DNA of 64,000 nucleotides, taken from assembly GCA_015665455.1 (NCBI GenBank), contig JADFAD010000007.1, positions 85,537-149,536 on the forward strand, read 5' to 3'. Source of the DNA: Oceanospirillaceae bacterium. Its GTDB lineage: Bacteria > Pseudomonadota > Gammaproteobacteria > Pseudomonadales > Litoribrevibacteraceae. Positions 10,323 to 18,190 of this stretch are shown in pieces. Under the pieces are notes generated by a model. It saw only the letters and a list, made by a program, of their open reading frames with translations, searched no databases and was not told the DNA's origin. The position numbers and the translations under genes are program-made. How positions within the stretch are numbered: position 1 is the stretch's first letter; every line of letters starts with the position of its first letter.

Positions 10323-10338
10323 TGCGATTATGATGCCG
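10323..10338 (-). promoter_or_regulatory. Sigma54-like promoter of pilA
   Basis: Read on the minus strand the site is CGGCATCATAATCGCA. The GG (-24) and GC (-12) elements are exactly 10 bases apart, and the -24 element matches GGCA. Transcription would start about 45 bases before the pilA ATG. Sigma54/PilR control is known for pilA in Pseudomonas; no pilSR genes are in this window. Confidence 0.6.
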
Positions 10339-10436
10339 TTTTTTATTTTTTTATATAAAACAATGGTTTGTTTGATGTTTGTGTCTGGTTGTATTCTGTC
10401 TTTAATTTATTTAGTGACAAAAAACGTCACATTGTG

Positions 10437-11174
10437 CTAATTTTTTTCTATGAAATCGATTGGTGTGTAGGATGCGTCTAAGATAAGGATGCCTGTAGAA
10501 AAACTACCTTTATAGCGTGCAAAGGTTAGTTTATTTTGGTTGTTATTTGTTGATTGCCAATGTCGTATTTTTCTTAGATCTTCATCGTTACCACTGTTAA
10601 TTAGATTAACGATGGTTATAGGCGTTTCTCTAAAGTTTTTTAGAAGCTTTAGTTGAGTGTGCTCTTGAATGCCATGGTATGTTGCTACTATAGACTCTGT
10701 ATTGCTGTCGTAATCATTCTTATTGGGGCGTTGACTATGCAGTACTGATGGTGTGTTTTTAGTGTCTAGATCATAAAACACATTAGGAGAGATGTTTTGT
10801 TTTTGTGCATCAATTAACTTAATTGGATAAAAAGTCTCTTTATGCTCTAGGTAGCTAATGGCAATAACTTGAGCCTGGTAGGCTTGATTAACCCCCCAAC
10901 TTAAGGCTGATATTTGTACAATTGCTATGAACGATAGATCAAAAATAAGCTCTTTTCTTTTTTTATCAGGGGAAAAGATCAAGAAAGTTAAGCATGGTCC
11001 TAATACAATATCGACAAATAGAACAATTTCTAATGCTTGCCAGCCTCCTTCTGCGCTAAACAGTGGAGAAGGAAACCATTGTGTTAACATAAAGAAAAGA
11101 ATGATTGAAAACGCGAGTAAGCTAAGAGAGGTGTGAATTACAGCTGCTTTTATTCTTGCATTTAAATGTTTCAT
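10437..11174 (-). CDS. TfpX/TfpZ-family type IV pilin accessory protein
   Basis: 245-residue membrane protein of the family encoded next to pilA in several Pseudomonas pilin groups, where such proteins affect pilin amount or assembly. The N-terminal half shows membrane segments and the family signatures WFPSPLF, VDIVLGP and a further hydrophobic stretch near residues 80-105. The rest is a soluble, probably periplasmic, domain of about 130 residues. It lies upstream of pilA in the same direction, with the pilA promoter in between. Confidence 0.75.
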   Translation of the reverse strand: MKHLNARIKAAVIHTSLSLLAFSIILFFMLTQWFPSPLFSAEGGWQALEIVLFVDIVLGPCLTFLIFSPDKKRKELIFDLSFIAIVQISALSWGVNQAYQAQVIAISYLEHKETFYPIKLIDAQKQNISPNVFYDLDTKNTPSVLHSQRPNKNDYDSNTESIVATYHGIQEHTQLKLLKNFRETPITIVNLINSGNDEDLRKIRHWQSTNNNQNKLTFARYKGSFSTGILILDASYTPIDFIEKN

Positions 11175-11209
11175 CTTGTCTAGTATATCCCTCGGTGTTT
11201 ATGAAGTAG

Positions 11210-12070
11210 TTAAAGCTCAACAAACCGCATAGATAGGTCTAACGCTTTAACATCTTTGGTTAGTGCACCTATAGAGATAAAGTCCACACCGGTTTCTGCT
11301 TTACCTCGTAAGGTATCTTTAGTGATACCACCTGAGGCTTCGAGTTTAGCGTTTCCATTGTTGTGTGCTTTATTGACTGCGACGGCTTTAACTAAGTTCT
11401 CATTGCTAAAGTTATCCAACATAATGATATCTGCATTGGCAGTTAATGCTTGATTAAGTTCATCAAAGCTTTCGACTTCCACTTCAACGGGTTTACCAGG
11501 TGCTATCTGTTGTGCTTGTTTCACAGCTTGGTGTATTCCGCCTGCGGCGCTGATGTGATTCTCCTTAATTAGAAACGCATCGAATAAACCGATTCTGTGG
11601 TTGTCGCTGCCGCCGATTTTTACTGCGTATTTTTGAGCAAGCCTTAACCCTGGTAGCGTTTTTCTAGTATCTAGGATGGTGACATTTGTGCCTTTTACGA
11701 TATCCGCATATTCACTTGCTAGGGTGGCTGTTGCAGATAAGGTCTGTAAAAAGTTAAGCGCACAACGTTCACCCGTAAGGAGGGAGCGAGCAGACCCTTT
11801 TAATTCAAATAACACGTCGTTAGGGCTGAGTTGGTCACCATCTTGTTTGTGCCAAAGAACTTCTACTTCTGGGTCGAATTGTTTGAATACTTCATTAACC
11901 CAAGCTTGGCCGCACAAAATACCTGCTTCACGAGTAATTATTCTAGCGTGACCTTGTTTGCTTTCGGGTATTAATAATGCGGTTATGTCTCCGTCACCAA
12001 CATCTTCTTGTAGGGCTTGTTTAACGCTGTGTTGAATGTTGTTAAGTAGGGCGTCGGAGATAGTCGTCAT
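11210..12070 (-). CDS. nadC: Nicotinate-nucleotide pyrophosphorylase (quinolinate phosphoribosyltransferase)
   Basis: Converts quinolinate and PRPP to nicotinate mononucleotide in de novo NAD synthesis. Family motifs are [41 protein letters not shown] and a C-terminal LEASGGI. The frame is open to 12148, but the family start aligns with the ATG at 12070 (MTTISD), giving 286 residues, the normal length. nadC next to pilA and divergent from a DUF1631 gene followed by ampD repeats the Pseudomonas order. Confidence 0.95.
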   Translation of the reverse strand: MTTISDALLNNIQHSVKQALQEDVGDGDITALLIPESKQGHARIITREAGILCGQAWVNEVFKQFDPEVEVLWHKQDGDQLSPNDVLFELKGSARSLLTGERCALNFLQTLSATATLASEYADIVKGTNVTILDTRKTLPGLRLAQKYAVKIGGSDNHRIGLFDAFLIKENHISAAGGIHQAVKQAQQIAPGKPVEVEVESFDELNQALTANADIIMLDNFSNENLVKAVAVNKAHNNGNAKLEASGGITKDTLRGKAETGVDFISIGALTKDVKALDLSMRFVEL

Positions 12071-12289
12071 AAAATTGTAACTCGTTGCATTATTGGTGAA
12101 TTTACGGCCGCTATTGTAATAGGTTTGGTTGTCTCTCGTAACCGTCAATTTTTAATCGTAAAGATACGTAAAAACGTGACGTAAATCTGAATTATTGGAG
12201 TATCTTAGTATTAAACTATGAATTAAATAAAAGCAGTACTTTAGTTTTAACCCTACAGGTTAAACAAAATTAGCATCGGAGATATCTCA

Positions 12290-14548
12290 ATGGGCCCTCA
12301 GAAAAAAGTGGTTTCAATCAGTTCGGGCACGCCGCTACAGTCTAAGAGATTGTCTGTACCTGTTAAGGCTTTCTGTGATCTGGCAGAAAAGGAACTAAAG
12401 CTTTTACTGCGAGCAATGTTTGATAGTGCTGATGACACCTTATTTAAGTTGTCGGATAAAGCGTCTTCTAATGAACAGCAAGAACGTTATTTTAACGCAA
12501 TGCGTGCCGTTCGTTTACAGCGTCGTCAAATGGAAACGAAATTCTTTGAAGGATTTAAAGGCTCCATTGATGATATGTCGGAAGGCATTGAGCTTTCGGC
12601 TCGTCAGGCAGATAAGGTATCTACCGAGAGTTTGTCTTTGGTTCAAAATGATGAACTGGAAGAACGAGTGGCGTTGGAAACGATGTCCAACAAAACAACA
12701 ACTCTAAATAAAACATCATTAAGTTATTTGAACCAGCGTTTGGCGTACCTGTTATCAAAAGATGATTTGAGCGATGCAGATAACCCTATTGCGCCTATCA
12801 ACTTGTGTGACTACTTTGCTGATGCCTTAGATTTATTAGATTTAGACATTGAAGCGCGATTGTTGGTGTATAAACTGTATGATCAATTTGTTTTAAGCAA
12901 ACTGTCTGATCTCTACGAGCAAATTGATAAATTGTTAGTTACACACGGTGCATTACCGGATTTAGGTAGAAAGCAGCAATCTGAAGCTGTTTCATCCGGA
13001 GTGAAGAATGGAAGTTCGTCGGAAATAGGACAGGTAAGCGCAGGCGGTAGTCTTTCTCAAGGCGATTTAAAGCCGATCTTTCGGTCATTGCAAAAGTTAT
13101 TAACTCAGGTTCAAGGGGTGAGCAGCGATATTATGGTTGCAGCTCCGTCATATCAGGGGCCGACGCAGCCCACGACTCAACTTTGCCAAACATTATCGGA
13201 TTTTAACGTGCCTTCTGAAGCAGAGGGTAATGAGTTGCAGGCATGGATGCAGTTTGATGTTCGAGAGCATGTGAGAGGCGCGCTTCAGGCTTCGGCGCCT
13301 TCTGGACGCCCGCTGCCAATGAGCCGTAAGGACAGTGATGCAATTAACCTTGTTGCGATGTTGTTCGAATTTATATTGGAAGATCGGAATATCATTCCTT
13401 CCATTCGAGCGATGCTAGCGCGCTTGCAGTTACCTTTGGTTAAGTTAGCGCTTCAAGATCAACGTTTTTTTGATCAGAAGTCGCATCCAGCAAGAAGTTT
13501 ATTGAATGCGCTTGCTTCAGCAGCGGTTGGGTTTAATTCTCAAACGGATCGTTTTCAAGAACGTTTAAACTTTAAAATTGAAGAAGTTGTAACGCGTATT
13601 TGCACTGAGTTTGAGGAGAATATTGATTTATTCGACTTATTGAGTGCTGATTTTCAAGTCTTTCAAGAGAAAGAAAGTCGTCGAGTAAATTTAGTGACGC
13701 AGCGTTTGCAAGATGCGGAAGAGGGTAAGGCTAAAACTGAAAATGCACGGGAGTGGGTGAAGTCAGCGTTAAATACCGTAACGGAACCTTATCGTCCTTT
13801 GCCTGAGTTTGTTGATACTTTACTTTCGGAAGCTTGGAGCAAAGTTTTATTCTTACACGCCCTTAAGTCAGGTAATAATAGTGAAGAATGGAACGGTTCT
13901 GTGTTTGCAATCGAGCAACTCTTATGGACGGTAGCAGGGGAGCACTCGAGAAGTACTCGACCTGTACTGCTTAAAGTTATCCCGATGGTTCAAAAGAAAG
14001 TTCGTAAGGGCTTAACGGATGTTTCTTTTAATCCTTATGACAGCAGCCGCCTCTTAAAAGAACTAGAGACTCTTCAGATTAATATGTTGAAGGAAGCCAG
14101 TACGAGAGAGGGAACACCTGAACAGGCTGAAGAATCTAAAAACTGGTTAGTGAAGATGAACTCTCCAGCAGAGAAGCTTCGTGAATCGGATGAAGATTTA
14201 TCACCGACTGAAACGATGGTGGCTATAGACCAAGTCTTAACTCAACAGAATCAGGACTCGGACGATGAATCGTTAACTGAGCACTTATCGAAAGTGGATG
14301 AGCTCGGGAATGGCAGTTGGTTTAAGTTATCAAAAGACGATGGTGAGGTGCGCTGTAAATTAGCGGCAGCATTGCCTAAGTTGAATAAGTACATTTTTGT
14401 AAATCATGCAGGTATCAAGGTTCATGAGTGTTGTCGTGTAGAGTTTGCAAAGATGCTGCAGTCTGGTCGTATATGCTTGATTGATAATGGTGCTGTGTTT
14501 GATCGGGCACTGAAGGCAGTTGTTCAAAACTTAAGAAAACCAGGCTAG
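12290..14548 (+). CDS. DUF1631 family protein
   Basis: 752-residue cytoplasmic protein with no signal peptide or membrane segment. It is rich in Leu, Glu, Asp and Ser and probably mostly helical. A Ser/Gly-rich linker lies near residues 240-260. The last 80 residues (NGSWFKL ... FVNHAG ... GRICLIDN) form a compact beta-rich-looking module typical of this family's C terminus. Function is unknown. Its place between nadC and ampD is conserved in pseudomonads. A good upstream AGCATCGGAG site supports the ATG at 12290. Confidence 0.85.
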   Translation: MGPQKKVVSISSGTPLQSKRLSVPVKAFCDLAEKELKLLLRAMFDSADDTLFKLSDKASSNEQQERYFNAMRAVRLQRRQMETKFFEGFKGSIDDMSEGIELSARQADKVSTESLSLVQNDELEERVALETMSNKTTTLNKTSLSYLNQRLAYLLSKDDLSDADNPIAPINLCDYFADALDLLDLDIEARLLVYKLYDQFVLSKLSDLYEQIDKLLVTHGALPDLGRKQQSEAVSSGVKNGSSSEIGQVSAGGSLSQGDLKPIFRSLQKLLTQVQGVSSDIMVAAPSYQGPTQPTTQLCQTLSDFNVPSEAEGNELQAWMQFDVREHVRGALQASAPSGRPLPMSRKDSDAINLVAMLFEFILEDRNIIPSIRAMLARLQLPLVKLALQDQRFFDQKSHPARSLLNALASAAVGFNSQTDRFQERLNFKIEEVVTRICTEFEENIDLFDLLSADFQVFQEKESRRVNLVTQRLQDAEEGKAKTENAREWVKSALNTVTEPYRPLPEFVDTLLSEAWSKVLFLHALKSGNNSEEWNGSVFAIEQLLWTVAGEHSRSTRPVLLKVIPMVQKKVRKGLTDVSFNPYDSSRLLKELETLQINMLKEASTREGTPEQAEESKNWLVKMNSPAEKLRESDEDLSPTETMVAIDQVLTQQNQDSDDESLTEHLSKVDELGNGSWFKLSKDDGEVRCKLAAALPKLNKYIFVNHAGIKVHECCRVEFAKMLQSGRICLIDNGAVFDRALKAVVQNLRKPG

Positions 14549-14626
14549 GCAATGATCTAAAATGGATGTTACTCTCTCAAAGGACATTGTTAAGAACTTA
14601 TTAATGGTTTTTGAGACGTAATATTT

Positions 14627-15178
14627 ATGAGTTTTACTAACGGTTGGTGGGAACACGCGCGATGCGTTCCCTCTCCGAACTTTAATGATCGTCCATCCGG
14701 TCGTGATCCATCTTTATTGGTTATCCACAACATTAGCTTACCGCCCGGTGAATTTGGTGGAAATCAGGTCGAACGCTTCTTCTTGAATAAATTAGACACA
14801 GATGAACATCCTTTCTTTAGAGAAATTGAAGGCGTGACTGTTTCTGCGCATTTCTTTATTCGTCGTACAGGTGAAGTCATTCAATTTGTGTCCGTAGATC
14901 AGCGCGCTTGGCATGCGGGCGTGTCTGAATTTCAAGGTGAAGAAAGCTGTAATGATTTTTCTCTCGGTATTGAAATGGAGGGTACGGATGAAATTCCGTA
15001 TGAAACGCTTCAATACCAATCTTTGGTTGGTTTAACTAAAGATTTAATGGTGAAATACCCTGACATTATATCGAATAGAATAACAGGGCACAGTGATATA
15101 GCTCCGGGCAGGAAGACGGACCCAGGCCCTGCATTTGATTGGACTCGATACCTATCATCTTTAAACGAACCCGAATAG
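14627..15178 (+). CDS. ampD: 1,6-anhydro-N-acetylmuramyl-L-alanine amidase AmpD
   Basis: Cytoplasmic zinc amidase that cleaves the stem peptide from anhydro-MurNAc peptides in peptidoglycan recycling; its loss derepresses AmpC in organisms with AmpR. It has 183 residues, with zinc ligands H34 (VIHNISLP), H155 (TGHSDIAPGRKTDPG) and D165, plus K163. These positions match the characterised enzyme within one residue. ampE, which often follows ampD, is missing; the next gene is cca on the opposite strand, 3 bases away. Confidence 0.96.
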   Translation: MSFTNGWWEHARCVPSPNFNDRPSGRDPSLLVIHNISLPPGEFGGNQVERFFLNKLDTDEHPFFREIEGVTVSAHFFIRRTGEVIQFVSVDQRAWHAGVSEFQGEESCNDFSLGIEMEGTDEIPYETLQYQSLVGLTKDLMVKYPDIISNRITGHSDIAPGRKTDPGPAFDWTRYLSSLNEPE

Positions 15179-15181
15179 GGG

Positions 15182-16411
15182 TTAGCTATTAATGGTTGCT
15201 TTTAAGTCCGTTAATAATTTAATTCTTCGCTTGTTTTGTTCCTCTCTAATTGCAGCCCCTTTGAACCCTGATTTTGCTAATTCACCTGCATTAACAGTGA
15301 GACAGACTTGATGGGCCTTTCTTAAATAATCCGCTTGTGGATAAGGCCGGGTTTCATACCCTGTTCGGCCCAAGGCATCTGCTTGGCAACTGAGAAGAAA
15401 TTGGTCGAAACGTTCGGGCTTTCGCCAGCAGTCCAGCTTGTTCAACAGTTTTAAAATTGTTGATGGTTTTAAGTCAAAGGCAGTGTGGCATTGAGTATGG
15501 AGTTCACATACCAAAAGCGCTAACTCTTTGGGCTTGTTGGGTACCTTTAGACGCGTACACAGTTCCGCAACGAGTTGAATTCCTTTGAATTCATGCCCAA
15601 TGTGACGAGGTAGGATGTCTTCTGGTGTTACGCCTTTACCTAAATCGTGCGTTAAAGCTGCAAATCGGACTTCTATGGCGTCAGATAATAGTGATGCTTG
15701 TTCCAACACCATCAGTGTATGTATGCCTGTATCCACTTCTGGGTGATATTCTTTTCGCTGGGGAACGCCAAACAGTTTACTTATCTCAGGGAAGATAACT
15801 TCTAGAGCGTTGCATTGTTGAAGTACATCAAAATAAATATGCGGTGATGTTTCAGTTAATGCTCTTTCTGTTTCTTTCCAGACCCGTTCAGGCGTTAGAT
15901 ACTTTAACTCATTGGAGTCAGCTAACTCTTTCATTAATAGAAGCGTTTCAGGTGCAACCTTGAAACCTATGTGATGAAAGCGCGCGGCAAACCGAGCGAC
16001 TCGGAGTACTCTTAAAGGATCTTCAATGAACGCATCTGAAACATGACGAAGCAGCTTCAATTGAATGTCTCTTTGTCCGGAATAAGGATCAATAATGTGA
16101 CCTGAACTGTCTTGTGCCATTGCATTGATGGTGAGGTCTCGGCGCAACAAGTCTTCTTCTAATGTTACGTCTGGGGAGAATTGACATTCAAAGCCTTGAT
16201 AGCCGTGGCCCTGTTTCCGTTCTTTACGAGCAAGCGCGTGTTCTTCTTGGGTCTTTGGGTGTAAAAATACAGGGAAATCTTTACCGACGGATCGAAAACC
16301 TTGTGCTTCCATTTGCTCTAGCGTAGCGCCGACTACGACCCAATCATGGTCATAGACCTTAAGATTTAATAGCTTATCTCGTACGGCCCCGCCGACTAAA
16401 TACGTTTTCAA
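15182..16411 (-). CDS. cca: Multifunctional CCA tRNA nucleotidyltransferase
   Basis: Adds or repairs the 3' CCA of tRNAs. At 409 residues it is the long gammaproteobacterial type. The nucleotidyltransferase domain has GGAVRD and DHDWVVVG, the two-Asp metal site. RRDLTINAMA and EDPLRVLRVARFAAR complete the head and neck. The HD phosphohydrolase domain follows (FAALTHDLGKG). It is convergent with ampD with almost no gap and no terminator between. The upstream side holds the sigma28-like promoter of the next gene. Confidence 0.96.
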   Translation of the reverse strand: MKTYLVGGAVRDKLLNLKVYDHDWVVVGATLEQMEAQGFRSVGKDFPVFLHPKTQEEHALARKERKQGHGYQGFECQFSPDVTLEEDLLRRDLTINAMAQDSSGHIIDPYSGQRDIQLKLLRHVSDAFIEDPLRVLRVARFAARFHHIGFKVAPETLLLMKELADSNELKYLTPERVWKETERALTETSPHIYFDVLQQCNALEVIFPEISKLFGVPQRKEYHPEVDTGIHTLMVLEQASLLSDAIEVRFAALTHDLGKGVTPEDILPRHIGHEFKGIQLVAELCTRLKVPNKPKELALLVCELHTQCHTAFDLKPSTILKLLNKLDCWRKPERFDQFLLSCQADALGRTGYETRPYPQADYLRKAHQVCLTVNAGELAKSGFKGAAIREEQNKRRIKLLTDLKATINS

Positions 16412-16421
16412 TTTTGGCCTC

Positions 16422-16448
16422 TATAGTTAAACACTGGGTTGCCGATAA
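16422..16448 (+). promoter_or_regulatory. Sigma28 (FliA)-like flagellar promoter 1
   Basis: TATAGTTA, 11 bases, then GCCGATAA. The -10 element is a perfect match to the sigma28 consensus, the -35 element matches TAAAGTTT at six of eight positions, and the spacing is exact. It lies 22 bases before the start of the small lipoprotein gene. Confidence 0.8.
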
Positions 16449-16469
16449 AATCTCAAAGGAGAGTTTTCA

Positions 16470-16661
16470 ATGAAAAAGCTTAAATTGGTGTTCTTGAGAT
16501 CGTTAATGATTCTCGTTGCTTCGGTCGCTTTGGGTGGCTGTTCTGTTTTACAGCCGATATTAGGCGAATCATATGAATTCACTGATGCCGATGATTATCC
16601 GTTAGCGGCGTCCCAATCAATTCGTCATTGTATTATACAACCTTGTGCAAATTACTATTAA
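16470..16661 (+). CDS. Small lipoprotein behind a sigma28-like promoter
   Basis: 63-residue predicted lipoprotein I do not recognise. A basic, hydrophobic signal peptide ends in the lipobox ALGGC (C24). The mature part is about 40 residues, acidic in the middle (EFTDADDYP), with two more cysteines near the C terminus (HCIIQPCANYY). An excellent AAAGGAGAG ribosome binding site precedes the ATG, so it is very likely a real gene. The promoter and the FlgP/FlgT neighbours suggest a role in the flagellar outer-membrane region; that is inference. Confidence 0.72.
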   Translation: MKKLKLVFLRSLMILVASVALGGCSVLQPILGESYEFTDADDYPLAASQSIRHCIIQPCANYY

Positions 16662-16783
16662 TTTTTGTTTTATATAGGGGCTTATTTTTACGAGAGAGTT
16701 TTACGGAAGAGGCATCTTCATCCTTGATTCTCTTAAGTTTTCAACGCGTTTACGCGTTCTTACAATGTCATACCAAAAAGAAC

Positions 16784-16810
16784 TCAAGCTTTGGCTTTTG
16801 TAGTCGATAA
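16784..16810 (+). promoter_or_regulatory. Sigma28 (FliA)-like flagellar promoter 2
   Basis: TCAAGCTT, 11 bases, then GTCGATAA. Six of eight and seven of eight positions match the sigma28 consensus with exact spacing. The lipoprotein gene begins 40 bases downstream. Confidence 0.65.
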
Positions 16811-16849
16811 TTTGTGTAGAAAAACACAAATATCCCAAGGTCGAAGCTC

Positions 16850-17329
16850 ATGAAATTGCAAATGTTATTGATTGCTGCCTCTATTGGTTTAGCGGGTTGC
16901 GAGGTTCATCATATTCATCACTTTAATAAGGATGATCTAACTGGATGTAATTGTAATACTGCGGATGTTGTCGGTATGCAATCCAGCGGTTATAAGTTGC
17001 CTCTTAATTACGGTGATGATGTAAAAGTATTGCCGCCCATCTATCAGCCGATCCATCCATACTCTATGCAAGGAATGCGGCCTCAGGCGCCACCTCAAGT
17101 AAAAATGCCGGAGTATTATAAATTGACGCCAGTTGAACCGAATCAAAAACAGAGTGCGCCACCTGCTCAGGCTCCTATGTCTTATTCACCTTATTATCAG
17201 CAGCCGATACAGCCCGTGCAGCAGCCTGTTATGCCGATTCAGATGTCTTCAAACTCTTCAAAAGAGAGTGACAGTAATATTCGAACGTACCTGTTTCAAC
17301 CGGCGGGTGGTGTTGTTTACCAATATTAA
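16850..17329 (+). CDS. Pro/Gln-rich lipoprotein behind a sigma28-like promoter
   Basis: 159-residue predicted lipoprotein not matching a family I know; it does not look like FlgO. The signal peptide ends in the lipobox LAGC (C17). The mature start is His-rich (EVHHIHHF) with a CNC motif nearby. The middle is dominated by Pro, Gln, Tyr and Met (about residues 60-135) and should be extended or disordered. The end is YLFQPAGGVVYQY. Ribosome binding site AAGG, ten bases before the start. FlgP and FlgT genes follow, so an accessory outer-membrane flagellar role is possible. Confidence 0.7.
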   Translation: MKLQMLLIAASIGLAGCEVHHIHHFNKDDLTGCNCNTADVVGMQSSGYKLPLNYGDDVKVLPPIYQPIHPYSMQGMRPQAPPQVKMPEYYKLTPVEPNQKQSAPPAQAPMSYSPYYQQPIQPVQQPVMPIQMSSNSSKESDSNIRTYLFQPAGGVVYQY

Positions 17330-17366
17330 GTTTAACTTTAAGCTCGACCTATTTGTGTTTATAGGG

Positions 17367-17384
17367 TGCCTCTGTTCAGAGGCA
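17367..17384 (+). terminator. Hairpin after the Pro/Gln-rich lipoprotein gene
   Basis: A perfect 8-bp inverted repeat (TGCCTCTG / CAGAGGCA) lies 38 bases after the stop codon and is followed by TCTTCCGTTT. The T-run is weak, so it may be only a partial terminator. Confidence 0.45.
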
Positions 17385-17472
17385 TCTTCCGTTTAGTGCT
17401 AACTTGGCACACTATTTGATCAACTTCTTGGCAAAGTCATAAAAAGCGGCAAAAAATTGTCAGAGGTCTGTT

Positions 17473-18084
17473 ATGAAGATTTCAAAACTCGCTCAAGGCG
17501 TGTCAGTGGCGGTAATTACACTGTCTATTTCTGCATGCTCAAACCATCACTTTCTTCAAGGAGGTGCTGAAGCTAAAAAAGTAGAAACTCAGGTTCAACC
17601 TGTAGTGCAATATATGGATCGTCCAGCTAACTCTCAACCTCAGGTGATTCGAGTTAAAGGCTACGGTACGATTCAGAAAAAATCGAATTTTAATGCGGCT
17701 CAACAGCATTTGATGGGCATGCGCGCGTCTAAGCTTGATGCTTATCGTGCCATGGCTGAACGTGTATACGGTACGGCACTGGAAGGTGGATCAAGCATTG
17801 AAAATTTGATCATGCAAGACGACCGTTTCAAAACATTCGTTGATGCATTTGTTCATGGCGCAAAAGTAGTCACCAGTGAAAAGAAGAAAGACGGCATTTA
17901 TGAAACCGTTCTGGAAATGACCCTCGATAAAGAGTTTTTTGTGTGTTTGTCTGATGTAAATTATTTAACGGCGAATACAGACTGTCGTTCACCTCTGCCA
18001 CCTCAAACACAGGGTCGTTCGAATTATTATCAGCAGAGTAAGCACATTCGAGCGGGTCAAAAGCGCAGTTACTTTTTAGATTAA
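17473..18084 (+). CDS. flgP: Flagellar outer-membrane lipoprotein FlgP (LPP20 family)
   Basis: 203-residue predicted lipoprotein. The signal peptide ends in the lipobox SISAC (C22). The mature part carries an LPP20/FlgP-type domain at about residues 57-165: VKGYGTIQKKS, a helix rich in AYRAMAERVYG, and a final strand pair containing YETVLEMTL. In Vibrio FlgP forms an outer-membrane disk around the flagellar motor and is needed for motility. CAGAGG before the ATG is a good ribosome binding site. FlgT follows 106 bases downstream. Confidence 0.8.
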   Translation: MKISKLAQGVSVAVITLSISACSNHHFLQGGAEAKKVETQVQPVVQYMDRPANSQPQVIRVKGYGTIQKKSNFNAAQQHLMGMRASKLDAYRAMAERVYGTALEGGSSIENLIMQDDRFKTFVDAFVHGAKVVTSEKKKDGIYETVLEMTLDKEFFVCLSDVNYLTANTDCRSPLPPQTQGRSNYYQQSKHIRAGQKRSYFLD

Positions 18085-18140
18085 ACAGAGAGGTTACCAA
18101 TTTAGGTTCTCTTTTGATTACGTGTTGGAATTGCGGTTAT

Positions 18141-18162
18141 TTAGGTTCTTTAGGGAACCTAA
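18141..18162. repeat. Inverted repeat between flgP and flgT
   Basis: A perfect 8-bp inverted repeat (TTAGGTTC / GAACCTAA) with a 6-base loop, 28 bases before the flgT start. No T-run follows, so it is more likely an mRNA hairpin or operator than a terminator. Confidence 0.4.
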
Positions 18163-18190
18163 TCAGAATATCTTCTAGAGTGGGTGGGTT

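Noticed and set aside
16628..16810. A 60-codon open frame after the small lipoprotein gene
   Set aside because: It overlaps the lipoprotein gene in another frame, has no ribosome binding site, and contains the sigma28-like promoter of the next gene.
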